Under the pieces are notes generated by a model. That model did not search any database. It saw only the letters and a list, made by a program, of their open reading frames with translations, and was not told the DNA's origin. 39,621 nt of DNA from Bacteroidaceae bacterium (GTDB taxonomy: Bacteria > Bacteroidota > Bacteroidia > Bacteroidales > Bacteroidaceae), in contig JAFWXX010000052.1 of assembly GCA_017522915.1 (NCBI GenBank), positions 1-39,621 on the forward strand, read 5' to 3'. How positions within the stretch are numbered: the stretch's first letter is position 1; every line of letters begins with the position of its first letter. Positions 24,654 to 34,036 of this stretch are shown here, one piece after another. Position numbers and translations under genes: made by a program.

Positions 24654-24968
24654 AATCCTATCCGTTTTAGGTTGTGAGCCACTCTTTGTCTATAGTACTG
24701 TGTACAGGTGACATCAAATAATTGGGGCAGTTGATCTTACTCTCGTTTGCAAATAAGGCGAAAATATTTATAAAAACAAACCTTTGTGCCGTTTTTTTTC
24801 ATTTATGCCTTTTTATAGCTTCTGAAATATAACTTTTGCTCTTTTGTGCCGGGGAGGAACAAAAAGGTTATATTGTTGATAACTTTTGTCTGTTTTAACA
24901 CAAGACTCATTGCAGAATAACTATTTTTGCATAGTATTCGATTTGGAAATAAAAATCCCTTTACATAT
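24654..24968. other. Intergenic region upstream of nrdD
   Basis: A 315-nt AT-rich stretch. It contains two copies of ATAACTTTTG exactly 50 bp apart (24829-24838 and 24879-24888), two copies of TTTGTGCCG (24783 and 24844), the inverted repeat GTTAT/ATAAC (24867-24883), and a -7 element at 24922-24929. These look like regulatory sites for the anaerobic reductase operon, but none matches a regulator consensus I can name. I see no typical NrdR box pair. Confidence 0.45.
24922..24929 (+). promoter_or_regulatory. Candidate -7 element of nrdDG
   Basis: TATTTTTG matches TAnnTTTG, 39 nt before the ATG at 24969. No TTTG stands at the -33 position. Its place also argues against the further-upstream ATG at 24927, which would lie inside the box. 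Confidence 0.5.
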
Positions 24969-27176
24969 ATGATTCAGACTGTTGTCAAGCGCGACGGGCG
25001 TATCGTCGGCTTTAATGAAGAGAAAATCATTACGGCTATCCGTAAGGCAATGCTTCACACCGACAAGGGTGAGGACATGTCGCTTATCCGTCAAATTACA
25101 GACCATATCTCATTCCGTGGAGATGCTCAGATGACCGTTGAGGCCATTCAGGATATGGTGGAGATGGAACTCATGAAGAGTAGCCGCAAGGATGTAGCCA
25201 AGAAGTACATTGCATACCGTAACCAGCGTCGTATTGCGCGTAAGGCAAAGACACGTGACATCTTTCAGGAGATTATCAATATCCAGTCGAATGACGTTAC
25301 ACGTGAGAACGCCAATATGAATGCAGACACTCCTGCCGGCATGATGATGAAATTCGCAAGCGAGACGACAAAGCCTTTTGTCGATGACTTCATGCTGAGC
25401 GAGGAGGTCTTTGATGCTGTGCGCGACAACTACCTGCATATACATGACAAGGACTATTACCCGACAAAGAGCCTGACATGCTGCCAGCATCCGCTCGACA
25501 ATATCCTGCAGAACGGCTTCAATGCCGGTCATGGAGAGTCTCGTCCTGCAAAGAGAATAGAGACGGCAAGCATAATGGCATGTATCTCAATGGAGACAGC
25601 CCAGAACGAAATGCATGGCGGTCAGGCTATTCCGGCATTCGACTTCTATCTTGCTCCTTATGTACGCGCCAGTCTGATAGAGGAACTCAAGGGCATTGAG
25701 GAGCTGACAGGGGCCAATTATTCTCATTTGTACGATAAGGAGGTAGAGGATTATGTACAGCAGCCGCTGGATTTCCTCAGTGGAGACGAACGCATAATGC
25801 AGCATGCCATGAACAAGACTGTGGCACGTGTGCATCAGGCAATGGAGGCTTTTATCCATAATATGAACACCATACATTCCCGTGGCGGAAACCAGGTCGT
25901 TTTCAGTTCAATAAACTACGGTACGGATACATCTGCCGAGGGCCGTTGCATCATACGTGAGCTGCTTAACAGCACCTATCGTGGCGTAGGAAACGGTGAG
26001 ACTGCTATCTTCCCGATACAGATATGGAAAAAGAAGCGTGGAGTAAGCTATCTGCCGGGTGACCGTAACTATGACCTCTATAAGCTGGCATGCAAGGTTA
26101 CAGCACGCCGATTCTTCCCGAATTTCCTTAACCTCGATGCTACATTCAACCAGAACGAGGCTTGGAGAGCAGATGACCCAAAACGCTATATGCATGAGGT
26201 TGCAACAATGGGATGCCGTACACGTGTGTTCGAGAACCGTTTCGGCCCCAAGACTTCGGTCGGTCGCGGCAACCTTTCATTCTCTACGATAAATATTGTG
26301 CGCCTTGCAATAGAGTGCATGGAGATTGAGAATCTTGATGAACGCATATCTCTGTTCTTTGCAAAGCTCGACAACCTGCTCGATATTACTGCGCGCCAGC
26401 TCCACGAACGTATGGAGTTCCAGAAGAGTGCTTTTGTGAAGCAGTTCCCGCTGCTCATGTCTGCTCTATGGATAGGCAGTGAGAACCTGAAGCCTGGAGG
26501 AACCATTGCACCGGTTATAAACCAGGGTACGCTGGGTATCGGCTTCATAGGTCTTGCAGAGTGTCTTGTGGCTCTTGTAGGAAAGCATCATGGAGAGAGT
26601 GCGGAGGCTCAGGAACTTGGCTTGCGCATAATAACATACATGCGTGACCGTGCGAATGGCTTCTCGGAGCAGTATCAGCATAACTACAGTATATTGGCTA
26701 CACCTGCTGAGGGATTGTCAGGGCGTTTCACGCGTGGCGACCGCAAGCATTTCGGCATAATACCGGGAGTTACCGACCGCGAATACTATACAAACAGCAA
26801 CCATATTCCGGTATATTACAAGTGCAGCGCACGCCATAAGGCAGAAATAGAGGCTCCTTATCATGCATTGACCGGAGGCGGTCATATCTTCTATGTTGAG
26901 ATTGACGGTGATGCTACACATAATCCAGAAGCTATAATGCGCGTTGTAGATATGATGGACCAGTATAATATAGGCTACGGTTCTGTAAACCACAACCGTA
27001 ACCGCTGTCTCGACTGCGGTCATGAGAACTCTGCAAAGGACCTTCAGGAGTGTCCTAAGTGCGGCAGCAAGAACCTTGACAAGCTGCAGCGCATTACAGG
27101 CTATCTTGTAGGAACAACCGACCGTTGGAACAAGGCTAAGCTTGCAGAGCTGAACGACCGTGTGGTTCACGAATAG
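24969..27176 (+). CDS. nrdD: Anaerobic ribonucleoside-triphosphate reductase
   Basis: A 735-residue class III reductase that makes dNTPs without oxygen. The N-terminus (TVVKRDGRIVGFNEEKIITAIRKAM) is an ATP-cone allosteric domain of about 90 residues. The C-terminus has a zinc site with two CxxC pairs (CLDCGHEN ... CPKCGSKN) and the glycyl radical loop RITGYLVGTTDRWN. The frame opens at 24927, but the ATG at 24969 is preferred: it starts at the ATP cone and lies after the -7 element. It forms an operon with nrdG, 5 nt downstream, which activates it. Its presence fits an obligate anaerobe. Confidence 0.96.
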   Translation: MIQTVVKRDGRIVGFNEEKIITAIRKAMLHTDKGEDMSLIRQITDHISFRGDAQMTVEAIQDMVEMELMKSSRKDVAKKYIAYRNQRRIARKAKTRDIFQEIINIQSNDVTRENANMNADTPAGMMMKFASETTKPFVDDFMLSEEVFDAVRDNYLHIHDKDYYPTKSLTCCQHPLDNILQNGFNAGHGESRPAKRIETASIMACISMETAQNEMHGGQAIPAFDFYLAPYVRASLIEELKGIEELTGANYSHLYDKEVEDYVQQPLDFLSGDERIMQHAMNKTVARVHQAMEAFIHNMNTIHSRGGNQVVFSSINYGTDTSAEGRCIIRELLNSTYRGVGNGETAIFPIQIWKKKRGVSYLPGDRNYDLYKLACKVTARRFFPNFLNLDATFNQNEAWRADDPKRYMHEVATMGCRTRVFENRFGPKTSVGRGNLSFSTINIVRLAIECMEIENLDERISLFFAKLDNLLDITARQLHERMEFQKSAFVKQFPLLMSALWIGSENLKPGGTIAPVINQGTLGIGFIGLAECLVALVGKHHGESAEAQELGLRIITYMRDRANGFSEQYQHNYSILATPAEGLSGRFTRGDRKHFGIIPGVTDREYYTNSNHIPVYYKCSARHKAEIEAPYHALTGGGHIFYVEIDGDATHNPEAIMRVVDMMDQYNIGYGSVNHNRNRCLDCGHENSAKDLQECPKCGSKNLDKLQRITGYLVGTTDRWNKAKLAELNDRVVHE

Positions 27177-27181
27177 TCATC

Positions 27182-27682
27182 ATGGCATCGATTTCTATTC
27201 TTGATATCCTGGAGGATACAACCGTAGATGGTCCCGGTTTCCGTACTACGGTCTATTGTGCAGGTTGTCCTAACCGTTGTCCCGGTTGTCATAACCCGCA
27301 GTCATGGGATATCGGCAACGGCCGTGAGACCGATATCGAGGATATATTAGAGGTGATACTTGCCGACCCTTTTGCCGATGTCACATTCTCCGGCGGAGAC
27401 CCGATGTTCCAGCCCGAAGGGTTTGCGGCCCTTGCCAGAGCCATAAAGGAGAGAAGTTCAAAGAATATATGGTGCTATACAGGCTATCTGTTCGAATCCC
27501 TGCTTGAAAATCCAGGCTGCAGGGCATTGCTGGAACAGGTGGATGTGCTTGTTGACGGGCGTTTTGTCGAGGCGTTGAGGGATGAGGAACTGCGTTTCCG
27601 CGGCAGCAGCAACCAGAGAATAATAGATGTTGCAAAGTCGTTGCAGCAAGGGCATGCAGTAATACTTGAAGAGTACAGTTAA
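27182..27682 (+). CDS. nrdG: Anaerobic ribonucleotide reductase activating protein (radical SAM)
   Basis: A 166-residue radical SAM activase that places the glycyl radical on NrdD. The cluster motif appears in VYCAGCPNRCPGCHNPQSWD, where CxxxCxxC (CPNRCPGC) binds the [4Fe-4S] cluster, and FSGGDPMFQPEG is the SAM-binding GGE-type loop with Asp. Its length is typical of NrdG. The gene begins 5 nt after nrdD and is followed within a few nt by a nitroreductase gene. Confidence 0.95.
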   Translation: MASISILDILEDTTVDGPGFRTTVYCAGCPNRCPGCHNPQSWDIGNGRETDIEDILEVILADPFADVTFSGGDPMFQPEGFAALARAIKERSSKNIWCYTGYLFESLLENPGCRALLEQVDVLVDGRFVEALRDEELRFRGSSNQRIIDVAKSLQQGHAVILEEYS

Positions 27683-27686
27683 CAGG

Positions 27687-28322
27687 ATGGCCGACAATTA
27701 TCTTGAAAAGAGGATGGAAGAGCACCGTGCACAAAACTCAGCAAAACGTGTTGTGCCGAAGAGCTCGCTGATGACATTGCTAGAGAAAAATCGTAGTACA
27801 CGTGGTTATGATGCGTCGTTCATTGTGCGCAAGGACCAGCTTAGGCGTATTGTTTCTGTGAACAGCAAGGTTGCCTCTGCGCGTAACAGGCAACCGTTGC
27901 GCTTTCGCCTTGTAACTGCGGAAGAGGCTCATAAGGTACTCCCGTACATAAGAATGGGAAGTGCTCTCAGCGAGATGAATCTCCCTTTGCCTGGGCATGA
28001 GCCAAATGCCTTTATCGTTGTCTGCTCTCTCATCGAGCCACGGCAAAGCACATATATCGACCTGGGAATATCGGTGCAGAGCATGTTGCTTCAGGCTGTG
28101 GAGATAGGACTGAACGGGCTTTGCATAATGTCGTTCGACAAGGAGAGGATTGTATCGGAACTCAACCTTCCTTATGAGCCTTTGATGGTCGTTGCCATTG
28201 GAAAGGGCGCGGAGCATTTCCGCCTTGTCGATGTTGACTCCTCGGCTCCTCGCGACTATTATCGTGAAGGGGGTGTCCATTGTGTTCCTAAACTGGTTCT
28301 TGATGAACTGATAATAGAGTAG
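27687..28322 (+). CDS. Nitroreductase family flavoprotein
   Basis: About 211 residues. The region LLEKNRSTRGYDASFIVRKDQLRRIV, then SARNRQPLRFRLVT, is the FMN-binding N-terminal part of the nitroreductase fold, and LGISVQSMLLQAVEIGLNGLCIMSFD is the central dimer helix. These enzymes reduce nitro compounds, quinones or other acceptors with NAD(P)H; the physiological substrate is unknown. The frame is open from 27666, overlapping nrdG by 17 nt. I prefer the ATG at 27687, 4 nt after the nrdG stop and preceded by AGG. It appears to be part of the nrdDG transcript. Confidence 0.85.
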   Translation: MADNYLEKRMEEHRAQNSAKRVVPKSSLMTLLEKNRSTRGYDASFIVRKDQLRRIVSVNSKVASARNRQPLRFRLVTAEEAHKVLPYIRMGSALSEMNLPLPGHEPNAFIVVCSLIEPRQSTYIDLGISVQSMLLQAVEIGLNGLCIMSFDKERIVSELNLPYEPLMVVAIGKGAEHFRLVDVDSSAPRDYYREGGVHCVPKLVLDELIIE

Positions 28323-28324
28323 TC

Positions 28325-29428
28325 ATGAAAGAGAGCAGACGTTTGCAGTCGTTGGATGCCTTGAGGGGCCTTGACATGTTCTTCATTATGGGCGGAGGTT
28401 CATTGCTATTGGCATTGTCTGCATTTCTTCCGGACGGTATGCATGCCGTAGTGTCGGAACAGTTAGGGCATAAGGCTTGGCATGGATTTGCTTTCTATGA
28501 CCTTATATTCCCTCTTTTCCTGTTTCTGGCAGGTCTTTCATTCCCGTTCTCTTTGAACAAGCAGTATTCTGCCGGGAAGAGCAGGGTTGATGTTTCGCTG
28601 AAAGTTGTGCGCCGTGGTCTTCTCCTGGTATTGCTGGGTATGCTCTATAACGGTCTGCTGCAGTTCGACTTCGAGAGTATGAGATATGCCAGTGTGCTGG
28701 GCAGGATCGGTCTTGCCTGGATGTTTGCAGCCTTGATATATGTATGGACCGGGCGCAGGATTTCCATGATGCTTTCTGTCGCGATTCTTGTCGGATATTG
28801 GATTCTGCTCTCCTTGGCGGTTGCTCCTGATGCTCCAGACGGTTCTTCCCCATTTTCTATGGAAGGCTCTATTGTCGGATATATTGACTGCTTGCTGTTG
28901 CCGGGCAGGCTTCATCTTGAGATACACGACCCCGAAGGGTTGCTTTCGACTCTTCCTGCCATAGTCACGGCAATGGCTGGCATATTTACAGGAGAGTATG
29001 TCCGGAGTTCCTCTTCTGCCGGCCTACGTAAATGTTCAGTTATGTCTATAGCGGCACTTTTGCTGTTGTTTGCCGGTTATATATGGGATAGCGTATTTCC
29101 TGTAAACAAGAACTTGTGGACAAGCAGTTTTGCATGCTGCGCAGCCGGCTGGTCGCTGTTTCTGTTCGCTTTTTTCTATCTTGTCATTGATGTGCTGGGA
29201 TATGTTCGCTGGACGCTCTTCTTTCGTGTAATCGGCATGAATTCTATAACAATATATCTGGCACAGGAGTTCTTCGATTTCTACAAGCCTGTAGAGACAC
29301 TTTTTGGAGGTGCCTTGAAAATGCTTCCGCAAACTCTCTATCCATCTGCCTATTGGCTATGTTATGTGCTGGTTTGTTGGGGATTGCTCTATTTCCTTTA
29401 TCGCAAGAAGATATTCCTTAAGGTATAA
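28325..29428 (+). CDS. DUF5009 / NagX-like membrane acyltransferase
   Basis: A 367-residue protein with about ten hydrophobic segments. The opening RLQSLDALRGLDMFFIMGGGSLL and FYDLIFPLFLFLAGLSFPFSL are characteristic of the family related to heparan-alpha-glucosaminide N-acetyltransferase (HGSNAT), called DUF5009 or NagX in bacteria, where it is linked to transport or acetylation of amino sugars. VLGRIGLAWMFAALIY and FFRVIGMNSITIYLAQEF are further family segments. It starts 2 nt after the nitroreductase stop. Its substrate is not known, and its stop is only 3 nt from that of the convergent dipeptidase gene. Confidence 0.85.
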   Translation: MKESRRLQSLDALRGLDMFFIMGGGSLLLALSAFLPDGMHAVVSEQLGHKAWHGFAFYDLIFPLFLFLAGLSFPFSLNKQYSAGKSRVDVSLKVVRRGLLLVLLGMLYNGLLQFDFESMRYASVLGRIGLAWMFAALIYVWTGRRISMMLSVAILVGYWILLSLAVAPDAPDGSSPFSMEGSIVGYIDCLLLPGRLHLEIHDPEGLLSTLPAIVTAMAGIFTGEYVRSSSSAGLRKCSVMSIAALLLLFAGYIWDSVFPVNKNLWTSSFACCAAGWSLFLFAFFYLVIDVLGYVRWTLFFRVIGMNSITIYLAQEFFDFYKPVETLFGGALKMLPQTLYPSAYWLCYVLVCWGLLYFLYRKKIFLKV

Positions 29429-29431
29429 GGC

Positions 29432-30079
29432 TTATTCCACAACCTTGTAGTTCTCTTTGGCATCCTTGCGTGTTGTGAGGTTGAAATGCCACCATTCGGT
29501 ACGTATGCTTCTGAATCCGGCTTCTTTCATCACTCTGCGCAACAACCTTCGGTTCTCCATGGCCTGCCGGCTTATCTTGCCCTCGGCTACAAGCTTCTCC
29601 TCTTCGTCAATGTGGCTCAGACAGGTAAGTGCATCAACCTTTGTTCCCATGTCGATGCTGTCGCCTTTCTCGTCAACGATGCTTACATCGACTGCCAGCC
29701 CGTAGTTGTGCAGTCCTCCGCCGTTCTTGGGATTGCTTACATAGTTCTGCTGTGATGTTCCCTTTACCTTGTCCCACATCTTCTGTTGTACGCTCATGGG
29801 GCGTGTCGCATCGTATATGCATAGACGGTAGCCGGGGTGCAATGCTTTCAGTCTTCTGTTGGCCTCTACAACAGTTCTGGCGGCCTTCGGGTGCAGGTAT
29901 GCCTCAGTAAAGCTGTACATGGCTTCTCCTACAAAGTTGTCGCTCTTTGCGTACATCATATCAACCTCTATGCTATTGTCCAGGTCCTTTACTCTGAGGA
30001 ATCCCGCCATAGGAGCTTGTGCTTTAAGTGTTGCAGCTGCAAGCAGTGATGCAAGGAATATGTATATGCCTTTTTTCAT
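29432..30079 (-). CDS. Exported D-alanyl-D-alanine dipeptidase-like M15 metallopeptidase
   Basis: About 215 residues. A signal peptide (MKKGIYIFLASLLAAATLKA, then QAP) exports it. The mature part follows the VanX/DdpX pattern: MYAKSDNFVG, YDATRPMSVQQKMW, zinc ligands His and Asp in GGGLHNYGLAVDVS, and Glu and His in TEWWHFN. Such enzymes split D-Ala-D-Ala, recycling or trimming peptidoglycan parts in the periplasm; it need not confer vancomycin resistance. The frame extends up to 30130, but that would run through the gyrB terminator, and the ATG at 30079 begins a proper signal peptide. No vanHA-like neighbours are present. Confidence 0.88.
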   Translation of the reverse strand: MKKGIYIFLASLLAAATLKAQAPMAGFLRVKDLDNSIEVDMMYAKSDNFVGEAMYSFTEAYLHPKAARTVVEANRRLKALHPGYRLCIYDATRPMSVQQKMWDKVKGTSQQNYVSNPKNGGGLHNYGLAVDVSIVDEKGDSIDMGTKVDALTCLSHIDEEEKLVAEGKISRQAMENRRLLRRVMKEAGFRSIRTEWWHFNLTTRKDAKENYKVVE

Positions 30080-30099
30080 TAATTTCCACAATAAAGGAA

Positions 30100-30125
30100 G
30101 GCGACCCATTTCCTTTTGGGCCGCC
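30100..30125 (-). terminator. Terminator of gyrB
   Basis: On the minus strand, GGCGGCCCA (30125-30117) can pair with TGGGTCGCC (30108-30100), with one G-U pair, around an 8-nt loop, 14 nt after the gyrB stop; TTCCTTTATT follows. The tail is only moderately T-rich. Its position supports the downstream start of the dipeptidase gene. Confidence 0.6.
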
Positions 30126-30138
30126 CTCATTTGTAATG

Positions 30139-32118
<1,980 letters not shown>

Positions 32119-32129
32119 TTATAACTGAA

Positions 32130-32160
32130 CAAAGTTAATAAAAAACACCCTATTGTGCAA
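32130..32160 (-). promoter_or_regulatory. Promoter of gyrB
   Basis: The minus strand reads TTG (32160-32158), 20 nt, then TAACTTTG (32137-32130), an exact -7 box at a good distance from a -33 TTG, 30 nt before the gyrB start. Confidence 0.6.
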
Positions 32161-32176
32161 GAGTATTTTGCCAAAT

Positions 32177-32216
32177 ATTCACGTAGTGAATAAAGCTTTT
32201 TTCTGAAGCTTTATTC
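32177..32216. repeat. Two overlapping inverted repeats between rpsT and gyrB
   Basis: ATTCAC-GTA-GTGAAT (32177-32191) overlaps a perfect 11-bp repeat GAATAAAGCTT/AAGCTTTATTC with a 7-nt loop (32188-32216). They share the bases GAAT, so only one hairpin can form fully at a time. They lie beyond the rpsT terminator and just upstream of the gyrB promoter. This could be a protein-binding site or a back-up terminator; neither is proven. Confidence 0.55.
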
Positions 32217-32311
32217 TGTAGTTCCGGGACCCGATTCTTTGTGGAGTATATACCCGTTTCTCCTATAAAGGCATTATGCGTCATTTTGGATAGGGTATAT
32301 ACAACACGAAA

Positions 32312-32333
32312 AGGCTGGAAGTGAATCCAGCCT
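32312..32333 (-). terminator. Terminator of the tRNA-Glu/rpsT transcript
   Basis: The minus strand carries AGGCTGGA (32333-32326) / TCCAGCCT (32319-32312) with a 6-nt loop, followed by TTTCGTGTTGT, 28 nt after the rpsT stop. It is a good stem with a short T-rich tail. Confidence 0.75.
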
Positions 32334-32361
32334 CTTGTAGGTAAATATATGTTCTAAAAAA

Positions 32362-32616
32362 TTAGGCTAACTTCGCAATTCTAGCGCAAAGACCTGACTT
32401 GAGGTTAGCAGCCTTGTTCTTGTGGATAAGACCACGCTTAGCCATTCTGTCAAGCATCTTCTGTACCTCCGGGAACTTTGCCAATGCTTCGTTCTTGTCT
32501 GTTATAGCACGCAAGCTACGTACGGCAGAGCGCATGTTCTTGCCCAAATAACGGTTCTGAAGATTTCTCTTCTCAGTCTGTCTGATTCTCTTAAGTGATG
32601 ATTTGTGATTTGCCAT
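32362..32616 (-). CDS. rpsT: 30S ribosomal protein S20
   Basis: An 84-residue basic protein that binds 16S rRNA in the small subunit. It has the S20 pattern [35 protein letters not shown] near the N-terminus and [19 protein letters not shown] towards the end. Its length is standard. It lies 31 nt downstream of tRNA-Glu on the same strand with no terminator between, so the two are probably cotranscribed. Confidence 0.97.
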   Translation of the reverse strand: MANHKSSLKRIRQTEKRNLQNRYLGKNMRSAVRSLRAITDKNEALAKFPEVQKMLDRMAKRGLIHKNKAANLKSGLCARIAKLA

Positions 32617-32647
32617 CTCTTTTCAATTATTTTTTTTAGTTTACTTG

Positions 32648-32719
32648 TAGCCCATAGGGGAATCGAACCCCTCTTTCAAGAATGAAAATCTTGCGTCCTA
32701 GCCGATAGACGAATGGGCC
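32648..32719 (-). tRNA. tRNA-Glu (anticodon TTC)
   Basis: The 72-nt minus-strand sequence folds as a full cloverleaf. The acceptor stem is GGCCCAT with ATGGGCT (first pair G-U) and the discriminator base is A. The anticodon arm is CAAGA-TTTTCAT-TCTTG, giving anticodon TTC, and the T arm is AGGGG-TTCGATT-CCCCT. CCA is not encoded. It has its own promoter and is followed by rpsT. Confidence 0.96.
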
Positions 32720-32778
32720 TTTAGTGCCGAAACCCCTTTTGAGGGCATCCAAACGTGGTTTGGTGGCTAAAGCGAATG

Positions 32779-32809
32779 CAAAGGTAAAACCTTTTTTTTA
32801 ATTGGCAAA
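32779..32809 (-). promoter_or_regulatory. Promoter of tRNA-Glu/rpsT
   Basis: The minus strand shows TTTG (32809-32806), exactly 19 nt, then TACCTTTG (32786-32779): a full match to the Bacteroides consensus, 60 nt before the tRNA 5' end. It is divergent from the recO promoter. Confidence 0.75.
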
Positions 32810-32828
32810 GAATTTCGAGGATTTTTTA

Positions 32829-32836
32829 TAGCTTTG
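32829..32836 (+). promoter_or_regulatory. Candidate -7 element of recO
   Basis: TAGCTTTG matches TAnnTTTG, 19 nt before the recO start. The nearest -33-like word is TTGG at 32802-32805, with a spacer of 23 nt, somewhat long. Confidence 0.5.
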
Positions 32837-32855
32837 CCCTATAATACATAGCTGG

Positions 32856-33581
32856 ATGGTAGAGAAATTTGACGGAATTGTACTGCGGACAGTGAAGTAT
32901 AGCGACACGCTTATGATTGCCGACATATATACACGAGGGCATGGAAGGCTTTCGTTTCTGGTTCCGGTTTCGCGCAGCAAGCGAAGCCGGGTGAGGAATG
33001 TGCTGTTCCAGCCTTTGTCAATGCTCTCTTTTACTGCCAATTTCAAGAAGGAGAAGAACCTGTGTAGGATAAACGATGTTCAGCCATATTCGATGTACTC
33101 ATCCATTCCGTTCAATGCGGTAAAGTCCTCAATATCGCTGTATCTTGCTGAGTTTCTTACATATGCCCTCAGGGAAGAGGGCGAGAATGAATCGCTTTTC
33201 AATTTTCTTGACCGCTCATTTGCGCTTTTCGATACTCTTGAGCATGGCTATGCCGATTTTCATCTTGTGTTCATGGTGCAGCTTCTGCGTTATATCGGAA
33301 TTTATCCTAATCTGGAGGGCAATAGCATATACAGCTACTTCGACCTGCAGCATGGCTGTATGGTACGGGAGCATCCACTACATCCGAACTTTCTCTTGCC
33401 TGCCGATGCACAGTCTTTTGTAGGCTTGCTTCAGACAGGGTATGACTCTATGCATCTGCTGTCACTTAATAGAAAATTGCGAGGAGAATACCTCGCAATC
33501 CTCAATAAGTACTATTCTCTTCATATTCCCGATTTTCCTCTTCTGAAGTCGGTTGAGGTCCTGCGTGAACTTTTCGATTAG
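32856..33581 (+). CDS. recO: DNA repair protein RecO
   Basis: A 241-residue recombination mediator that helps load RecA onto SSB-coated DNA with RecR. The N-terminal OB-fold reads KFDGIVLRTVKYSDTLMIADIYTRGHGRLSFLVPVSRSKRS. The helical remainder includes YLAEFLTYALREEGENESLFNFLDRSF and FHLVFMVQLLRYIGIYPNL, as in Bacteroidales RecO. No zinc-finger cysteines are seen in the C-terminal part, unlike RecO of some other phyla. It is a single gene, divergent from tRNA-Glu. Its stop is 1 nt from that of the convergent yqeY-like gene. Confidence 0.93.
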   Translation: MVEKFDGIVLRTVKYSDTLMIADIYTRGHGRLSFLVPVSRSKRSRVRNVLFQPLSMLSFTANFKKEKNLCRINDVQPYSMYSSIPFNAVKSSISLYLAEFLTYALREEGENESLFNFLDRSFALFDTLEHGYADFHLVFMVQLLRYIGIYPNLEGNSIYSYFDLQHGCMVREHPLHPNFLLPADAQSFVGLLQTGYDSMHLLSLNRKLRGEYLAILNKYYSLHIPDFPLLKSVEVLRELFD

Positions 33582-33582
33582 G

Positions 33583-34035
33583 TCAATTGTTCAGCAACTG
33601 CTTTACAATTGCAGAAATCATGCGGCCTTCGGCCTTTCCTGCAAGCTGTTTGGTTGCAACCCCCATAACTTTCCCCATATCCTGGGGCCCGCTGGCACCG
33701 ACAGAGGAGATAATCTCCTTGAGTGCAGCCGTAACCTCTTCTTCGCTCATCTGTCTGGGAAGGTACTTCTCCATAACTGCAACTTGAGCAAGTTCTTCCT
33801 GTGCAAGTTCAGGGCGGTTCTGGCTGCTGTACAGTTCTGCCGATTCCTTGCCTTGCTTTACAAGCTTCTGAATAAGCTTTATGGCGGTCTCGTCACTTAC
33901 GGTGTCTCCTGCACCCGGTGCAGTCTTTGCTTCGAGCAACACCTTCTTGATGTTGCGCAGGGTATCAAGGGCAATCTTGTCCTTAGCTTTCATTGCCTCC
34001 TTGATATCATTGCTTATTATGTCAAATAGTTCCAT
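33583..34035 (-). CDS. GatB/YqeY domain protein
   Basis: A 150-residue helical protein of the YqeY family, related to the tail domain of the GatB amidotransferase subunit. It shows ELFDIISNDIKEAMKAKDKIALDTLRNIKKVL at the N-terminus and MGKVMGVATKQLAGKAEGRMISAIVKQLL at the C-terminus. A role in tRNA binding is suspected from GatB; the real function is unknown. It lies 1 nt after the ftsZ stop and ends the mur-fts cluster, a place it often holds in Bacteroidales. Confidence 0.92.
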   Translation of the reverse strand: MELFDIISNDIKEAMKAKDKIALDTLRNIKKVLLEAKTAPGAGDTVSDETAIKLIQKLVKQGKESAELYSSQNRPELAQEELAQVAVMEKYLPRQMSEEEVTAALKEIISSVGASGPQDMGKVMGVATKQLAGKAEGRMISAIVKQLLNN

Positions 34036-34036
34036 A

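Noticed and set aside
29432..30079. Vancomycin-resistance VanX
   Set aside because: No vanH, vanA or two-component genes are nearby. M15 dipeptidases of this kind are common in Bacteroidales without resistance clusters.
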